A stretch of DNA of 64,000 bases from Streptomyces sp. Ag109_O5-10 (GTDB taxonomy: Bacteria; Actinomycetota; Actinomycetes; Streptomycetales; Streptomycetaceae). The notes beneath the pieces are model-generated. The model saw only the letters and a list, made by a program, of their open reading frames with translations, was not told the DNA's origin and searched no databases. The position numbers were made by a program, and so were the translations under genes. The DNA is taken from contig NZ_FNTQ01000001.1 of the NCBI RefSeq assembly GCF_900105755.1, positions 1,984,001 to 2,048,000 of the forward strand, given 5' to 3'. Each line of letters begins with the position of its first letter. Positions within the stretch are counted from its first letter, which is position 1. Shown piece by piece: positions 18,712-27,806 of the stretch.

Positions 18712-19458
18712 TCACAGCACCGCGTCGACGAGCATGAAGCCGGCCACCGCCAGCAGCACCAGGGCGAAGATCCGCTGAAGCGTGTGTCCCGAGACCTTCG
18801 CGGCCAGTCGCTTGCCGTCCCAGGCGCCGAGGATCGCGGCCCCGACGAAGGGGCCGACGACCGTCCAGTCCAGCACCTCGACCGTACCGGCGCGGCTGGT
18901 CAGCGCGGCGAGGGAGTTGACGGTGATGACCAGCAGGCTGGTGCCCACCGCGTTGCGCATCCGCATGCCGAGCACGCCCACCAGCGCCGGTACGGCGAGG
19001 AAACCCCCGCCGACGCCGAGGACACCGGTGACCGCGCCGAGCCCGGCGCCGGCCGCCGCGGCGCGCCCCGGCCGTACCGTCACAGTGTCCTGCGCGGCCT
19101 GTCGGGATCGCAGCATCCGCACGGCGGCCGCTCCCGCGACCACGGCGAAGGCCGCCGTCAGCACGGCAGCGGAGATGTGGGCGGCGAGCGCGCCGCCCAC
19201 CAGCGCCGGACCGATCCCGGCCGCGGCGAACAGCAGCCCCGTACGCCACCGGACGTGCCCCTCACGGGCGTGCGCGACCAGCGCGGTGACCGACGTGAGC
19301 GTGACGATGACCAGGCTGGCGGTGGTCGCCGCGACGGGGCTGAAGTCGAGCAGATAGATCAGCGCCGGGACGGCCAGCACGCTGCCGCCACCCCCGAGCG
19401 CGCCAAGCGCGAGGCCGATGACGGCACCGGCGGCCAGGGCGAGTATGACCGCGCTCAC
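18712..19458 (-). CDS. TauE/SafE-family sulfite exporter
   Basis: This 248-residue membrane protein has about eight hydrophobic helices. The two family signatures occur in the two halves: [19 protein letters not shown] and [19 protein letters not shown]. The family exports sulfite or other small sulfur anions. In cst operons the TauE protein removes sulfite or thiosulfate made by the persulfide dioxygenase. Its GTG start overlaps the stop of the rhodanese gene as GTGA, so it is the third gene of the cstB operon. It ends convergently 19 bases from cstR. Confidence 0.88.
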   Translation of the reverse strand: MSAVILALAAGAVIGLALGALGGGGSVLAVPALIYLLDFSPVAATTASLVIVTLTSVTALVAHAREGHVRWRTGLLFAAAGIGPALVGGALAAHISAAVLTAAFAVVAGAAAVRMLRSRQAAQDTVTVRPGRAAAAGAGLGAVTGVLGVGGGFLAVPALVGVLGMRMRNAVGTSLLVITVNSLAALTSRAGTVEVLDWTVVGPFVGAAILGAWDGKRLAAKVSGHTLQRIFALVLLAVAGFMLVDAVL

Positions 19459-19841
19459 GCCACGGTGCCTTCCCGGCCGCGCCCGTCGACCACCGGCAGC
19501 CCTGCTTGCGCCCAGTCCCGCATCCCGCCGATCACGTCCACGGCCTCCGAGCCGCGGGCGACGAGCAGTTCGACGGCCCGCAGCGAGCGGTTGCCGGAGC
19601 GGCAGATCACGACCAGGGGCCGGGCCTGCGCGCGATCGGGCAGCCCCGCCCCGGCGGCCAGCGCGGACAGCGGCAGGTGCACGGCACGCGGCGCGTGCCC
19701 CGCCTGCCACTCGTACGGCTCGCGTACGTCCACCAGTACGGCGTCACCGGAGCCGTCGGCGCCACCGTGCCCGGTACGCACGGCCGCCTCCTGCACGCTC
19801 ACGCGCCCCGGGCCGCCCCGGGCTCGTCGGAATATGCCCAT
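19455..19841 (-). CDS. Single-domain rhodanese sulfurtransferase
   Basis: About 128 residues form one rhodanese domain: VDVREPYEWQAGHAPRAVHL, active loop CRSGNRS, and GGMRDWAQAGLPV. The loop is a full six-residue thiosulfate-type loop. It probably carries persulfide sulfur between the MBL-rhodanese enzyme and acceptors in the cytoplasm. It sits 52 bases downstream of that gene and overlaps the exporter gene. The ATG at 19841 has a weak purine-rich site upstream. Confidence 0.85.
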   Translation of the reverse strand: MGIFRRARGGPGRVSVQEAAVRTGHGGADGSGDAVLVDVREPYEWQAGHAPRAVHLPLSALAAGAGLPDRAQARPLVVICRSGNRSLRAVELLVARGSEAVDVIGGMRDWAQAGLPVVDGRGREGTVA

Positions 19842-19893
19842 CTCGGTCTCTCGCTCCTGTTTCCCATGTCGGTACGGAAGTCCGGTCGTTGCG

Positions 19894-21255
19894 TCAGGGC
19901 GTGCGGACGGTGAGTCCCGCCCGCTCGGCCATGTCGAAGGAGTCGTCCAACGCGACGACGTCCCGGCCCGCGGCGTCCAGCAGGGAGGCGGCGACGGCGG
20001 CGCGCATGCCGCCCGCGCAGTGCACCCACACCTCGCCGTCGGGCACCTCGTCCAGGCGGCGGTGCAGGGCGTGGACCGGGATGTGGACCGAGCCCTCGAC
20101 GAACCCGCCGGCCCGCTCCGAGGCCCGGCGCACGTCCAGGACGACGACGTCCGCGATGCGCTCCGCGAGGTCGGCGAAGGTGCCCCTCGGGAAGGAGGCC
20201 GGCACCTCACCCTCACGCACCCAGCCGGCCGGCCCGCCCGTGGCCGCCGCGGCCGGGCGGTCGATGCCCACCCGGACCAGCTCACGCTGGGCCGCCGCGA
20301 GTTGCTCCGGCGACCCGGCGAGCAGCGTGACCGGTTTGCCCCACGGAATCAGCCAGGCCAGATAGGTGGCGAGCTGTCCTTCAGCCTCGAAGTTGAAGGA
20401 GCCCGCGACATGCCCTTCGGCGAAGGCGACGCGGTTGCGCAGGTCCACCACCCACTCCCCCGCGGCCAACCGGGCGGCGATCTCGTCGGCGTCGGCGACG
20501 GCGGGCGGGGTCAGGTCGACCGGCGCGGGTCCGGCGGCGTTGGCCGGGCCCATGTGCGTGTAGTACGCGGGGATGTCGTCCAGGCCGGCCAGCAGGCCGG
20601 CCACGAAGGTGTCGACGTCCCGGGTGAGGGCCTCGTTGGACGCCTTCTCCTTGCCGATGGTCGTGTCGCTGCCCGCGGCCTGGGACGACGAGCAGAAGCT
20701 GCCGAAGCCGTGGGTGGGCAGCACGGCCGTCTCGTCGGGCAGCTCGGCGGCCAGCCGGTGCGCGGAGGCGTGCTGGGCGCGGGCGAGGTGTTCCGTCAGC
20801 CGGGGCTCGACCAGGTCGGGGCGCCCGACGCTGCCTATCAGGAGCGAGCCGCCGGTGAACACGGCGACCGCCGTGCCGTTCTCCTCCAGCACGTAGGCGG
20901 TGTGGTGCGGGGTGTGGCCGGGCGTCGCCAGCGCACGCACCGCCAGGCCGGCATCGGCGTCTACCTCCGCACGGTCGCCGTCGTGCACCGGCACCCGCTC
21001 GAACGAGACGCGAGCCGCGGCGGGCACGAGGTAGGCGGCGCCGGTGACCCGGGCGAGTTCCAGGCCGCCGGTGACGTAGTCATTGTGGACATGCGTCTCG
21101 ACGACGTACGCGATCCGCACTCCGCGCCGGGCGGCTGCCGCGATGACCTGGTCGACGTCGCGGGGCGGGTCGACAGCCACGGCCGAGCGCTCACCACCGG
21201 CGAGATAGCTGCGGTTGCCGAGCCCCGACACCTCGATCGTGTCGACGAAGAACAT
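19894..21255 (-). CDS. MBL-fold persulfide dioxygenase fused to two rhodanese domains (CstB-type)
   Basis: This 453-residue protein begins with a metallo-beta-lactamase fold of ETHE1 type. Metal ligands are His55, His57 and Asp59 in ETHVHNDYVTGG, followed by GHTPHH and PTHGFGSFC. A first rhodanese-like domain (WVVDLRNRVAFAEGHVAGSF) has no catalytic Cys in its loop (LLAGSP). The second has Cys413 in HCAGGMRAA. This is the architecture of CstB, which oxidises persulfide to thiosulfate. It leads a three-gene operon with rhodanese and TauE. Two CstR-type palindromes lie just upstream. Confidence 0.88.
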   Translation of the reverse strand: MFFVDTIEVSGLGNRSYLAGGERSAVAVDPPRDVDQVIAAAARRGVRIAYVVETHVHNDYVTGGLELARVTGAAYLVPAAARVSFERVPVHDGDRAEVDADAGLAVRALATPGHTPHHTAYVLEENGTAVAVFTGGSLLIGSVGRPDLVEPRLTEHLARAQHASAHRLAAELPDETAVLPTHGFGSFCSSSQAAGSDTTIGKEKASNEALTRDVDTFVAGLLAGLDDIPAYYTHMGPANAAGPAPVDLTPPAVADADEIAARLAAGEWVVDLRNRVAFAEGHVAGSFNFEAEGQLATYLAWLIPWGKPVTLLAGSPEQLAAAQRELVRVGIDRPAAAATGGPAGWVREGEVPASFPRGTFADLAERIADVVVLDVRRASERAGGFVEGSVHIPVHALHRRLDEVPDGEVWVHCAGGMRAAVAASLLDAAGRDVVALDDSFDMAERAGLTVRTP

Positions 21256-21280
21256 GAGGTACTCCCATCCAGCGAAGAAT

Positions 21281-21294
21281 TACCCCAGGGGGTA
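21281..21294. promoter_or_regulatory. CstR-type operator upstream of the MBL-rhodanese gene
   Basis: TACCCCAGGGGGTA is a near-perfect copy of the palindrome before cstR. It is 25 bases upstream of the MBL-rhodanese start, placed to block that promoter. Confidence 0.7.
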
Positions 21295-21315
21295 TGTCTT
21301 CGACGGTATCACGAG

Positions 21316-21329
21316 TACCCCCGGGGGTA
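21316..21329. promoter_or_regulatory. Second CstR-type operator in the divergent promoter
   Basis: TACCCCCGGGGGTA is a perfect palindrome 35 bases from the first site, between the MBL-rhodanese gene and the DUF302 gene. Paired sites suggest control of both divergent transcripts by CstR. Confidence 0.7.
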
Positions 21330-21436
21330 TTATTGGAGGCGAGGAGAGCGCGGCTGACCTCACACGAGCGCCTCTCGCACAAGACGGGACACGCGTCCCG
21401 TCCACGCGAGCCGACACGAAGGCAGGGATCACCGCC

Positions 21437-21700
21437 ATGCGTTACGACCGCACGGTCCACCTGGACACCGACTTCGCCACCGCCGTCGCCCGCACCCGTG
21501 ACGCCCTCGCCGCCCAGGGCTTCGGCATCCTCACCGAGATCGACGTCACCGCGACCCTCAAGGCCAAGCTCGGCCGCGCCGCAGAGGACATGGAGGACTA
21601 CGTCATCCTCGGCGCCTGCAACCCGCCCCTGGCCCACCGCGCCCTGGAGACAGACCGCTCCATCGGCCTGCTGCTCATGTCGGCCGAGCCGACCGCCTGA
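21437..21700 (+). CDS. DUF302 protein, C-terminally truncated
   Basis: This 87-residue protein begins MRYDRTVHLDTDFATAVART and shows DUF302 features (LAAQGFGILTEIDVTATLKAK, ILGACNPPLAHRALETDRSI). Family members are usually about 130 residues and continue after the GLLL strand. Here the frame departs at LLMSAEPTA and stops, so the last strand and helix are missing. DUF302 proteins often sit beside sulfur and thiol-stress genes. It is divergent from the MBL-rhodanese operon and shares its operators. It may be non-functional. Confidence 0.65.
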   Translation: MRYDRTVHLDTDFATAVARTRDALAAQGFGILTEIDVTATLKAKLGRAAEDMEDYVILGACNPPLAHRALETDRSIGLLLMSAEPTA

Positions 21701-22087
21701 CGGCGGGCGGTAAGGACCACGGCCGCCGGGGGCCGGCCCCAGCGGCCCAACAGGACTGGACAACCCGTACCGCCTGCGGCCGCGTGGCCTCTGGCCAGGG
21801 CGGATGCTGCTGCCAGACGACCGCCGGCCCACTGCGGATCACCCGTCCCGGCCCCGACGGCACCGCGGTCCTGGTCGGTGCGGCTGCCCTGGACTCCCCC
21901 CGCACCCTGCTCGGCTACCACGGCCGGATCGGCCACCTCCTGACCACCGTGCCCGGGCGGCACCCGGCCGCCGCCTGACGCTCATGCCCGCGATGCCGTA
22001 CCGCACTGGTTCCGCGGTGACGGACGGCGAACTCACCCGTCAGTCCGACGTTTCGGTGCGAACGCTTCCTACGGTGGGCAACGATCG
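21701..22087. other. Gap without a recognisable gene
   Basis: A plus-strand frame at 21784-21978 reads RITRPGPDGTAVLVGAAALD and then LLGYHGRIGHLLT, with plausible codon use but no family I recognise. It could be a remnant. The rest shows nothing. Confidence 0.35.
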
Positions 22088-22912
22088 TCATCTGCGGCTC
22101 GGGGCGCGCTTCCCAGGCCGGTGATCGTGTCGACCACCGGTCGGTGGGACGCCCTCCGACGTGCGCGTCTTCTGCTGATGGGTGAGCTGCTGGTAGCCCA
22201 CCAGCATCACCAGTACAGCCAGCAGAACGCCGGAGGTGATGGTGGTTCCCACCCCGAGGCCGCCCTGTGCGACGGGCTTTTCCACGGCGTTCTCCGCGAC
22301 CGCACCGAGGGGACGGGTCAGCACGTAGGCCGCCCAGAACAACACCGTGCCCGAGATCGGGGTGAAGTAGTGGGCGGCGAGGATCAGCAGCATCGCCCCG
22401 GACAGCACGAGAGCACTGTCCCGGAAACCGATGCCCAGACCGTCGGAGAGGAAGTCACCGCTGGAGGTGCCCAGCGTGTTGGACACCAGGGTGGCGGTCC
22501 AGTACAGGATCTCGCCCTTGGTGGTGGCGATGCGCTCCACGTCCATGGTCTGCCCGGTCGCCCGCCAGCCGATCAGCACGAGCACCAGAAGGGTGGTCAG
22601 CACGGCCGCGCCGCCGGCGTAGCCCAACCCGGCGGTGCGGTTCATGAAGTCCGACATGGCCGTGCCCACGATGCTGGTCGTCAGGATCACCGACCAGAAC
22701 ACCACCGGTTGGAACCGGTCGATCCTCAGCTGCACCGTCAGGGTGAGGGCGAAGACGACCAGGAAGATGACGGCGCCGGTGGCGTAGCCCAGGTTCAGGG
22801 GCGCCATCGACACGAAGTTCGATGCCGACTCACCCAACGTGGTTGCCACGATCTTGATCGTCCAGAAAAGCACGCCGACCATCGGCAACTTGCTCACCGC
22901 AACCTTGCTCAC
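22088..22912 (-). CDS. COG4705-like multi-spanning membrane protein
   Basis: This 274-residue protein has about eight helices. The sequence is internally repetitive: four segments share an FW/YW...TT.G or SNTLG...SD/GD pattern (VLFWTIKIVATTLGESASNF, VVFWSVILTTSIVGTAMSDF, ILYWTATLVSNTLGTSSGDF, and a last, less regular copy). Such repeats suggest duplication of a two-helix unit. The family is described only as membrane-anchored proteins of unknown function. The GTG at 22912 follows GGGAG; an adjacent GTG at 22915 is possible. Confidence 0.7.
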   Translation of the reverse strand: MSKVAVSKLPMVGVLFWTIKIVATTLGESASNFVSMAPLNLGYATGAVIFLVVFALTLTVQLRIDRFQPVVFWSVILTTSIVGTAMSDFMNRTAGLGYAGGAAVLTTLLVLVLIGWRATGQTMDVERIATTKGEILYWTATLVSNTLGTSSGDFLSDGLGIGFRDSALVLSGAMLLILAAHYFTPISGTVLFWAAYVLTRPLGAVAENAVEKPVAQGGLGVGTTITSGVLLAVLVMLVGYQQLTHQQKTRTSEGVPPTGGRHDHRPGKRAPSRR

Positions 22913-23191
22913 CACTGCTCCCAGATGCACAGGCGCGCGGTGACACACAGTCGGACGCACCCCACGCAGAAAGAGGCTTGTGGACAGACTCGCTCGGCGC
23001 ACCAGCCTCGGCCAGACAGTCGGAGCCGAACGAAGCACCCGCACAGTCAACGGTGCGCTGAGGGGGCTGCGCTCCCACGCCTTCCGCTGGCCTCCGACGG
23101 ACGACAGACCACAAGTCACCCGCCGTGACTACCGTCCGGCGTCAGCCAAGCATGGGCGCGGCATCACGTGTGCCCTCCAGCAGACCTCCGC

Positions 23192-23239
23192 TGGGGAGAA
23201 TCTGGGGAGTATGAGCCGCCCTGGGGAGCGCGTGGGGAG
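23192..23239. repeat. Four TGGGGAG direct repeats in two pairs
   Basis: TGGGGAG occurs at 23192, 23203, 23222 and 23233. Each pair is spaced 11 bases start to start, with 19 bases between pairs. They lie just before the duplicated corA 3' end. Ordered heptamers of this type resemble the arm-type binding sites of tyrosine integrases, which is inference. Confidence 0.6.
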
Positions 23240-23352
23240 AATCGACTGCGTAACGCGGCACGCCCCCGAAAGACGCGGAAAGAGTCATCCGTGCAGGCCA
23301 GAGGCGACTGGAGCCGCATCTCCGCAGGTCAACGCCACCAGGTAGACGACTT

Positions 23353-23536
23353 CAAGAAGATCTCTTCGTGGGCGGCCATCCTCTTCGCCCCGACGCTGGT
23401 CGGGACGATCTACGGGATGAACTTCCGGGAGATGTCTGAGCTGCACTGGGCCCTCGGGTACCCCTTCGCGGTCGTCCTGATGGCGGTCGTGTGCACCGGC
23501 CTGTACCTCATCTTCAAGCGGAAGGACTGGCTCTGA
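23353..23536 (+). pseudogene. Duplicated corA 3' end (second membrane half)
   Basis: The reading frame encodes KKISSWAAILFAPTLVGTIY through YGMNF to FKRKDWL and the stop. It is identical in protein to the end of CorA except Pro to Ser before ELHW. The cytoplasmic domain is absent. It is fused in frame to unrelated upstream codons, so a short membrane fragment could be made but would not form a channel. Confidence 0.9.
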
Positions 23537-23589
23537 GCAACCGGCCGCCGAGGGCCCACACCAGGCCTCCCGGGGGCGGACACAACCGC

Positions 23590-23690
23590 CGGGAGCCCGT
23601 GGCCGTCGCGACGACCAGGCTGAAGTGACCGAGCGCGAACCAGACGCCGACCGACACCGGCCGCTTGCCGTCCGCCATGAGCTTGCGGGA
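23590..23690 (-). pseudogene. Scrap of a NiCoT nickel/cobalt transporter
   Basis: On the reverse strand SRKLMADGKRPVSVGVWFAL continues into GHFSLVVATATGSRRL. This resembles the conserved loop and third helix of HoxN/NixA permeases (RKLM..GKRP...GFWFSLGHS). Nothing of the family's metal-binding HX4DH helix is left next to it. It is the only gene-like signal between 23.54 and 24.0 kb. Confidence 0.5.
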
Positions 23691-24004
23691 CGAGAAGGAC
23701 GGCGGCGTGATCGCGGCACCGTCCCCTCGCCCAAGGAGTCCACTGGGCGTTCCGCCGTGGGGACAGGAGCAGTCGCGGAGGACTCAGAGGGCGGTACGCG
23801 GGTCGATGCCCGTTTCACGAGTTGTGCTGGGTGAAGGGTGCTGGTCGTGGAGGCTCTGGGTGCCTTACGGCAGATCATGTATCGCCATCTGTGGTGCTGG
23901 TCGCTCAGTTCCCCGCGTCCCTGGGCAGCACGGGCAGGTGGGGCCCAGGCGGGGTGGGGGTGGGTAGGGGATGGGAGACTGGTCCAGGGTGGGGAGGGGG
24001 CGCA

Positions 24005-25489
24005 TTGACGGAGATGCGTAAGGGCGCCGCTGGGGCGGGGAAGGCCACGGTTTTGGGCCGGTTGGCCGGCGTCGGGTGGTTTGCACTCATCGGTATGACC
24101 GTGCTTGTCGTGTGCGAGTACGTCGGGTGGACGTGGCACCGTACGGTGCCGGCTACCGCCGCCGCGGTGGCCGGTGGTGCGGCGGTGCTCGCCGCGGCGC
24201 CCCAGGCGGTGCGGCGCAATTGGAAGGCGCTGGTCGGCACACTCGTCGCGGGCGCGCTCCTGGCGGCGCTGGACTACCGGTTGGCCGACTTCGAGCAGAT
24301 GACCCCGGTCTGGACGGCCCCGGCCGACCGCCCGGCCGATGTGCAGGCGGTCGGGGACTGGCTGCACGGTGGGCTGGTGATGCGGGTGCGCTCGGACCAG
24401 GTCGTGGCCTACCGCGTGGCAACCGGCGCGGTCGCCTGGCGATGGTCGCCGCCCGGCACCGACGTGGTGTGCGCGATGAGCCGCGAAACCGGCTCCGGCA
24501 CCGGCCTGGTCGGCTACGCACACCAGGACGACCCGTGCCTGACGGCGGCCGCACTGGACCTGGCGACCGGCACCACGCGGTGGACCGCGCGGCTCGGTGA
24601 CCCGCAGGACGACACGGTCGACCTGGCAGAAGGACCGGGCGGTATGGCGGTCGCGGGCGACGTGGCCGTGATGCACGATGCGCGCGGCTGGTACGCGGCC
24701 GGCCTGAGCGATGGGAGCATCCGCTGGCGGGGGCCGAGTGGGTCCGGCTGTGTGCCGCTCGTCGCCGGTGGCGGCCCCGGCGTGGTCGTGACCGCCGACC
24801 GGTGCCCGCACGGCGCGCCGCGGCTGACCGTGATGACGGCCGCTACCGGCCGAGTCCGTTGGCAGGCTGGGCTTCCGGTGACCGGCGATCTCGACCACCT
24901 CGCCGTGCTGTCCGCCGCGCCGGCGACCGTGTGGGCCGACGAGCACGCCACCCGCGGGCTGCACGCCGTACTGAGCTACGGCGACGACGGGCGGCTGCGG
25001 GCCCGCGTCCCGCTCTCCCAGCCGGATATGGATCTGACGATCCCGCTGACCGAACTGCCGGACATGCTCACCTTCTCGGCCCGGCCCGCGTACGGCGCGG
25101 TCGTAGTCGGCGACACGCTCGTCACGTCCGGCGAGAAGCCGGGCGACATCAGCTACAGCAGCAACGCGCACGGCCCGGTCCGCAGCGCCAAGGGCCGCCT
25201 GGTCGCGTTCTCTCTGGCCAGCGGCGCACGGCTGTGGACCTCGTCGCTGGACGACCATGCCAACGGCATCGCGGCCGACGGCGGCAGCGTATGGGCGCTC
25301 ACCGTCGACACCGCGGTACGCGTCGACGCCGCGACCGGCCACCGCACCCACAGCTACGTCCTGCGCGACGTGTGGCAGGTCGGTCAGGCCGACCTGTGGC
25401 ACGATCCGGCGGGGTACCTCGTCATAGTGTGCGAGGACGGCACCGAGCAGATTCTCGAAAAGAGTGCCCCGGTGCGCGTACTGCACTGA
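24005..25489 (+). CDS. Membrane-anchored PQQ-like beta-propeller protein
   Basis: About 494 residues. Three N-terminal hydrophobic helices (LAGVGWFALIGMTVLVVCEY, AAAVAGGAAVLAAAP, ALVGTLVAGALLAAL) are followed by an extracytoplasmic beta-propeller. Repeats of the form ATG....W..... recur (VATGAVAWRWSP, LATGTTRWTARL, AATGRVRWQAGL, LASGARLWTSSL), typical of PQQ-like propeller blades. The ligand is unknown; such proteins usually act as scaffolds or sensors. The TTG at 24005 follows GGAGGGGG; the ATG at 24014 is the alternative. No partner genes are adjacent. Confidence 0.7.
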   Translation: MTEMRKGAAGAGKATVLGRLAGVGWFALIGMTVLVVCEYVGWTWHRTVPATAAAVAGGAAVLAAAPQAVRRNWKALVGTLVAGALLAALDYRLADFEQMTPVWTAPADRPADVQAVGDWLHGGLVMRVRSDQVVAYRVATGAVAWRWSPPGTDVVCAMSRETGSGTGLVGYAHQDDPCLTAAALDLATGTTRWTARLGDPQDDTVDLAEGPGGMAVAGDVAVMHDARGWYAAGLSDGSIRWRGPSGSGCVPLVAGGGPGVVVTADRCPHGAPRLTVMTAATGRVRWQAGLPVTGDLDHLAVLSAAPATVWADEHATRGLHAVLSYGDDGRLRARVPLSQPDMDLTIPLTELPDMLTFSARPAYGAVVVGDTLVTSGEKPGDISYSSNAHGPVRSAKGRLVAFSLASGARLWTSSLDDHANGIAADGGSVWALTVDTAVRVDAATGHRTHSYVLRDVWQVGQADLWHDPAGYLVIVCEDGTEQILEKSAPVRVLH

Positions 25490-25582
25490 CGCAGTGACCG
25501 CGGCCGGGCGGCCCGCGGGAAGCAAGGAGCTTGCGGACGGCCGCGCTGTCAGTCCGTGTTATCGGTACACGGCTGCTCTCAA

Positions 25583-27430
25583 CTAGCTTGACTCTGTCGG
25601 GGATCTTGGTGTCGGTGGAGTCAACTACCCAGGGTCCGCCAGGACTTCGGGCGAGGGATCTCGCGCTGGTCGAGGTAGTTCTGCAAGGCAGTCGGCTGGC
25701 GGGGTGTGGGGGCTTCCTCAGCCGGTGACAGTCCGCCGAGGCGCTCGATGTTGACGGCGATGGCCGTCAACACGTGCTGGACATGGACCTTCCCCTGTCC
25801 TCGATAGCGGCAGCGCCGCATACCGTGCCCGTGGGCGAACTCGTTGACAGTGCTCTCCACTCCGGAGCGGACCGCGTAACGCGTCCTCCACTCGGGCGTC
25901 TGCTGCTCGGCGCGGACGCGGAGTTGCAGGTCACGGAGCTCTCGTGGGGGGAAGCCCACGGTGCGGGCGTTGTCGGCGGTGCTGGTGCACTGGGTGCGGG
26001 CCGGGCAGGGGCGGCACTGGCTTTTGGTGAACCGTGCGACGATCAGCGGGGCGGCGGTGGGCGAGGAGGTCGGGTAAGGGCCGTGCCAGCCCGCGCTGAC
26101 CTGTCCCTGGGGGCAGGTGACCTGCCTGCGGTCGTAGTCGATGTGGAAGTCGTCCCGGGCGAAGCCCTCGCCTCGGCGGTGCTGGCGGGTGGGGTTGCTC
26201 TTCAGCGGACCGGAGACGGTGACCTGGTGTTCACGGGCGGCCTGTTCCAGGTGGGGCAGAGAGGTGTAGCCGGCGTCGACCAGGTGCTCGGCGGGCAGCA
26301 GGCCGCGTCGGGCGAGGCGGGTGTGGATGCCAGGCAGGACCTGGCTGTCGTGGGTGGTGGCCGCGGTGGTGGCGACATCCGTGATCACGTTGGGGCCATC
26401 TGCAGCACAGGTCTCGGTCAGATGAGCGGCAAACCCCTTCCAGCTGATGATGTGTCCGTGCCACGCGTAGCGAGCCGAGGTGTCGTAGGGCGAGACGATC
26501 GCCCTCGACGACGGCGGCAGACCTGCCCCGCCTTCCTTCTCGGCGGTGCGCCAGCGCAGCTGTCCCGCGGCATCACGGTGATAGTTCTGCACCATGATCT
26601 GCCGCAGAGCCTGGATGCGAGGACCAGACATGCGGTCCGCTCCATGCCGGTAGAGGTGTTCCAGAAGCCGGACGGCGTCGTTCCCGGTGGCAAGAATCCT
26701 GGTCATGGGCTTGATGGGGTTCTTCCCCAGGCGGACCGGCCGGCCGTAGCGCAGCCCCCAGCCCTCGTCGACCAGCTCGTCCAGCAGATGAGGAGAGACA
26801 CCTGCGACCTCTTCGAGTGCGGCGCGAACCGCCTCGGTGACCAGCTCCAGGCGGGTCAGGTCACGCACCGCGGCCAGGACGTGCGTGGAGTCGGTGCGCT
26901 GCGTGGTGCGCTCGCGCACCAGTCCGGCCTCCTTCAGGCGGGCCAGTGCGATGTCGAGGAGGCGGTCGGCACGGCCGTCCTCGGCGAGACGATCACGGAA
27001 GTCGCCCAGCACACTGTGGTGGAAGCCCGGATCGTCCAGCTCCATGGCCATCGCGTACTTGAAGTCGATGCGGCAGCGGACCGCCTCGGCGGCCTGCCTG
27101 TCCGACAGCCCGAGCAGGAACTGCAGCACACAGACGGTGGCCAGCTGAGCGGGCGAGAGCCCCGGACGCCCGTCCCTGGGGTACCAGTCCGCGAAGTCCT
27201 CGTCGCGCCACAGCCCGTCCAGCCGGTCCCGCACCCATATCGCCGTCGTGCCGCCCGGGTTGCTCGCCCGCGCGACCCGCGCGGTCAGAGGCGGAACGTG
27301 CTCACCGGAACGGGGGCGCAGGGACAACGGGCACCTCGACAGCTGCAACGGTCGGCGGAACTCCCTAATCATCCCGTCGACCACGCTGCCGCACCGGGAA
27401 ACTCCAAGATCCCCGACAGAGTCAAGCTAG
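25583..27430. mobile_element. IS1182-family insertion sequence
   Basis: Perfect 27-base terminal inverted repeats bound the element. The left end begins CTAGCTTGACTCTGTCGGGG and the right end is its exact complement, ending CTAG at 27430. One transposase gene lies inside on the minus strand. The terminal CTAG at both ends may be a target duplication rather than part of the repeat. The IS630 element abuts its right end. Confidence 0.9.
25621..27384 (-). CDS. IS1182-family transposase
   Basis: This 587-residue DDE transposase has an N-terminal DUF772-type domain ([20 protein letters not shown]) and a DDE catalytic core. Candidate acidic residues lie in [21 protein letters not shown] and the glutamate of [21 protein letters not shown] cysteine set, [10 protein letters not shown], precedes the last motif. 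The frame appears intact, so the element may be active. It fills the space between the inverted repeats. Confidence 0.92.
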   Translation of the reverse strand: MVDGMIREFRRPLQLSRCPLSLRPRSGEHVPPLTARVARASNPGGTTAIWVRDRLDGLWRDEDFADWYPRDGRPGLSPAQLATVCVLQFLLGLSDRQAAEAVRCRIDFKYAMAMELDDPGFHHSVLGDFRDRLAEDGRADRLLDIALARLKEAGLVRERTTQRTDSTHVLAAVRDLTRLELVTEAVRAALEEVAGVSPHLLDELVDEGWGLRYGRPVRLGKNPIKPMTRILATGNDAVRLLEHLYRHGADRMSGPRIQALRQIMVQNYHRDAAGQLRWRTAEKEGGAGLPPSSRAIVSPYDTSARYAWHGHIISWKGFAAHLTETCAADGPNVITDVATTAATTHDSQVLPGIHTRLARRGLLPAEHLVDAGYTSLPHLEQAAREHQVTVSGPLKSNPTRQHRRGEGFARDDFHIDYDRRQVTCPQGQVSAGWHGPYPTSSPTAAPLIVARFTKSQCRPCPARTQCTSTADNARTVGFPPRELRDLQLRVRAEQQTPEWRTRYAVRSGVESTVNEFAHGHGMRRCRYRGQGKVHVQHVLTAIAVNIERLGGLSPAEEAPTPRQPTALQNYLDQREIPRPKSWRTLGS

Positions 27431-27437
27431 TGCCGCA

Positions 27438-27806
27438 TCAAGCAACGTTCGCCCTGTCGACCACCTCGCGGAGGCGTTCGTCGGCGGCGTGCTTGTTCCG
27501 CCAGATGATGCAGCGGCGGATCACGCTGCCCTGCTCCTTGTGGCTGGCGTGGTCCGTGCCGTCCAATGCGAAGTAGCGCAGAGCGGTGAACTGGGCCTCG
27601 ATCCGGTTGAGCCACGAGTTGTTCGTCGGGGTGTAGGCGATCTCCACGTTGTTCGCCGCTGCCCACGTCGCGACCCGGTGGCAACGCTTCGTCGTCAGAT
27701 GCGGGGAGTAGTTGTCACAGACGATTGCTATCCGCACGTCCGCCGGGTGAAGTGAGCGCAAGTAGCGGCAGAACTCCAGGAACTTCGACCTGTTCTTGGT
27801 CTTCAT
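27438..27806 (-). CDS. IS630 transposase, C-terminal frame
   Basis: This 122-residue frame holds the second and third catalytic residues of the DDE core: IAIVCDNYSPHLT (Asp) and TPTNNSWLNRIEAQF (Glu). It starts with an ATG in the sequence ATCAATGAAGACC, where the N-terminal frame is still open, and needs a +1 (or -2) shift to be joined to it. Either a programmed shift, re-initiation at this ATG, or a simple indel would explain the split. Confidence 0.8.
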   Translation of the reverse strand: MKTKNRSKFLEFCRYLRSLHPADVRIAIVCDNYSPHLTTKRCHRVATWAAANNVEIAYTPTNNSWLNRIEAQFTALRYFALDGTDHASHKEQGSVIRRCIIWRNKHAADERLREVVDRANVA

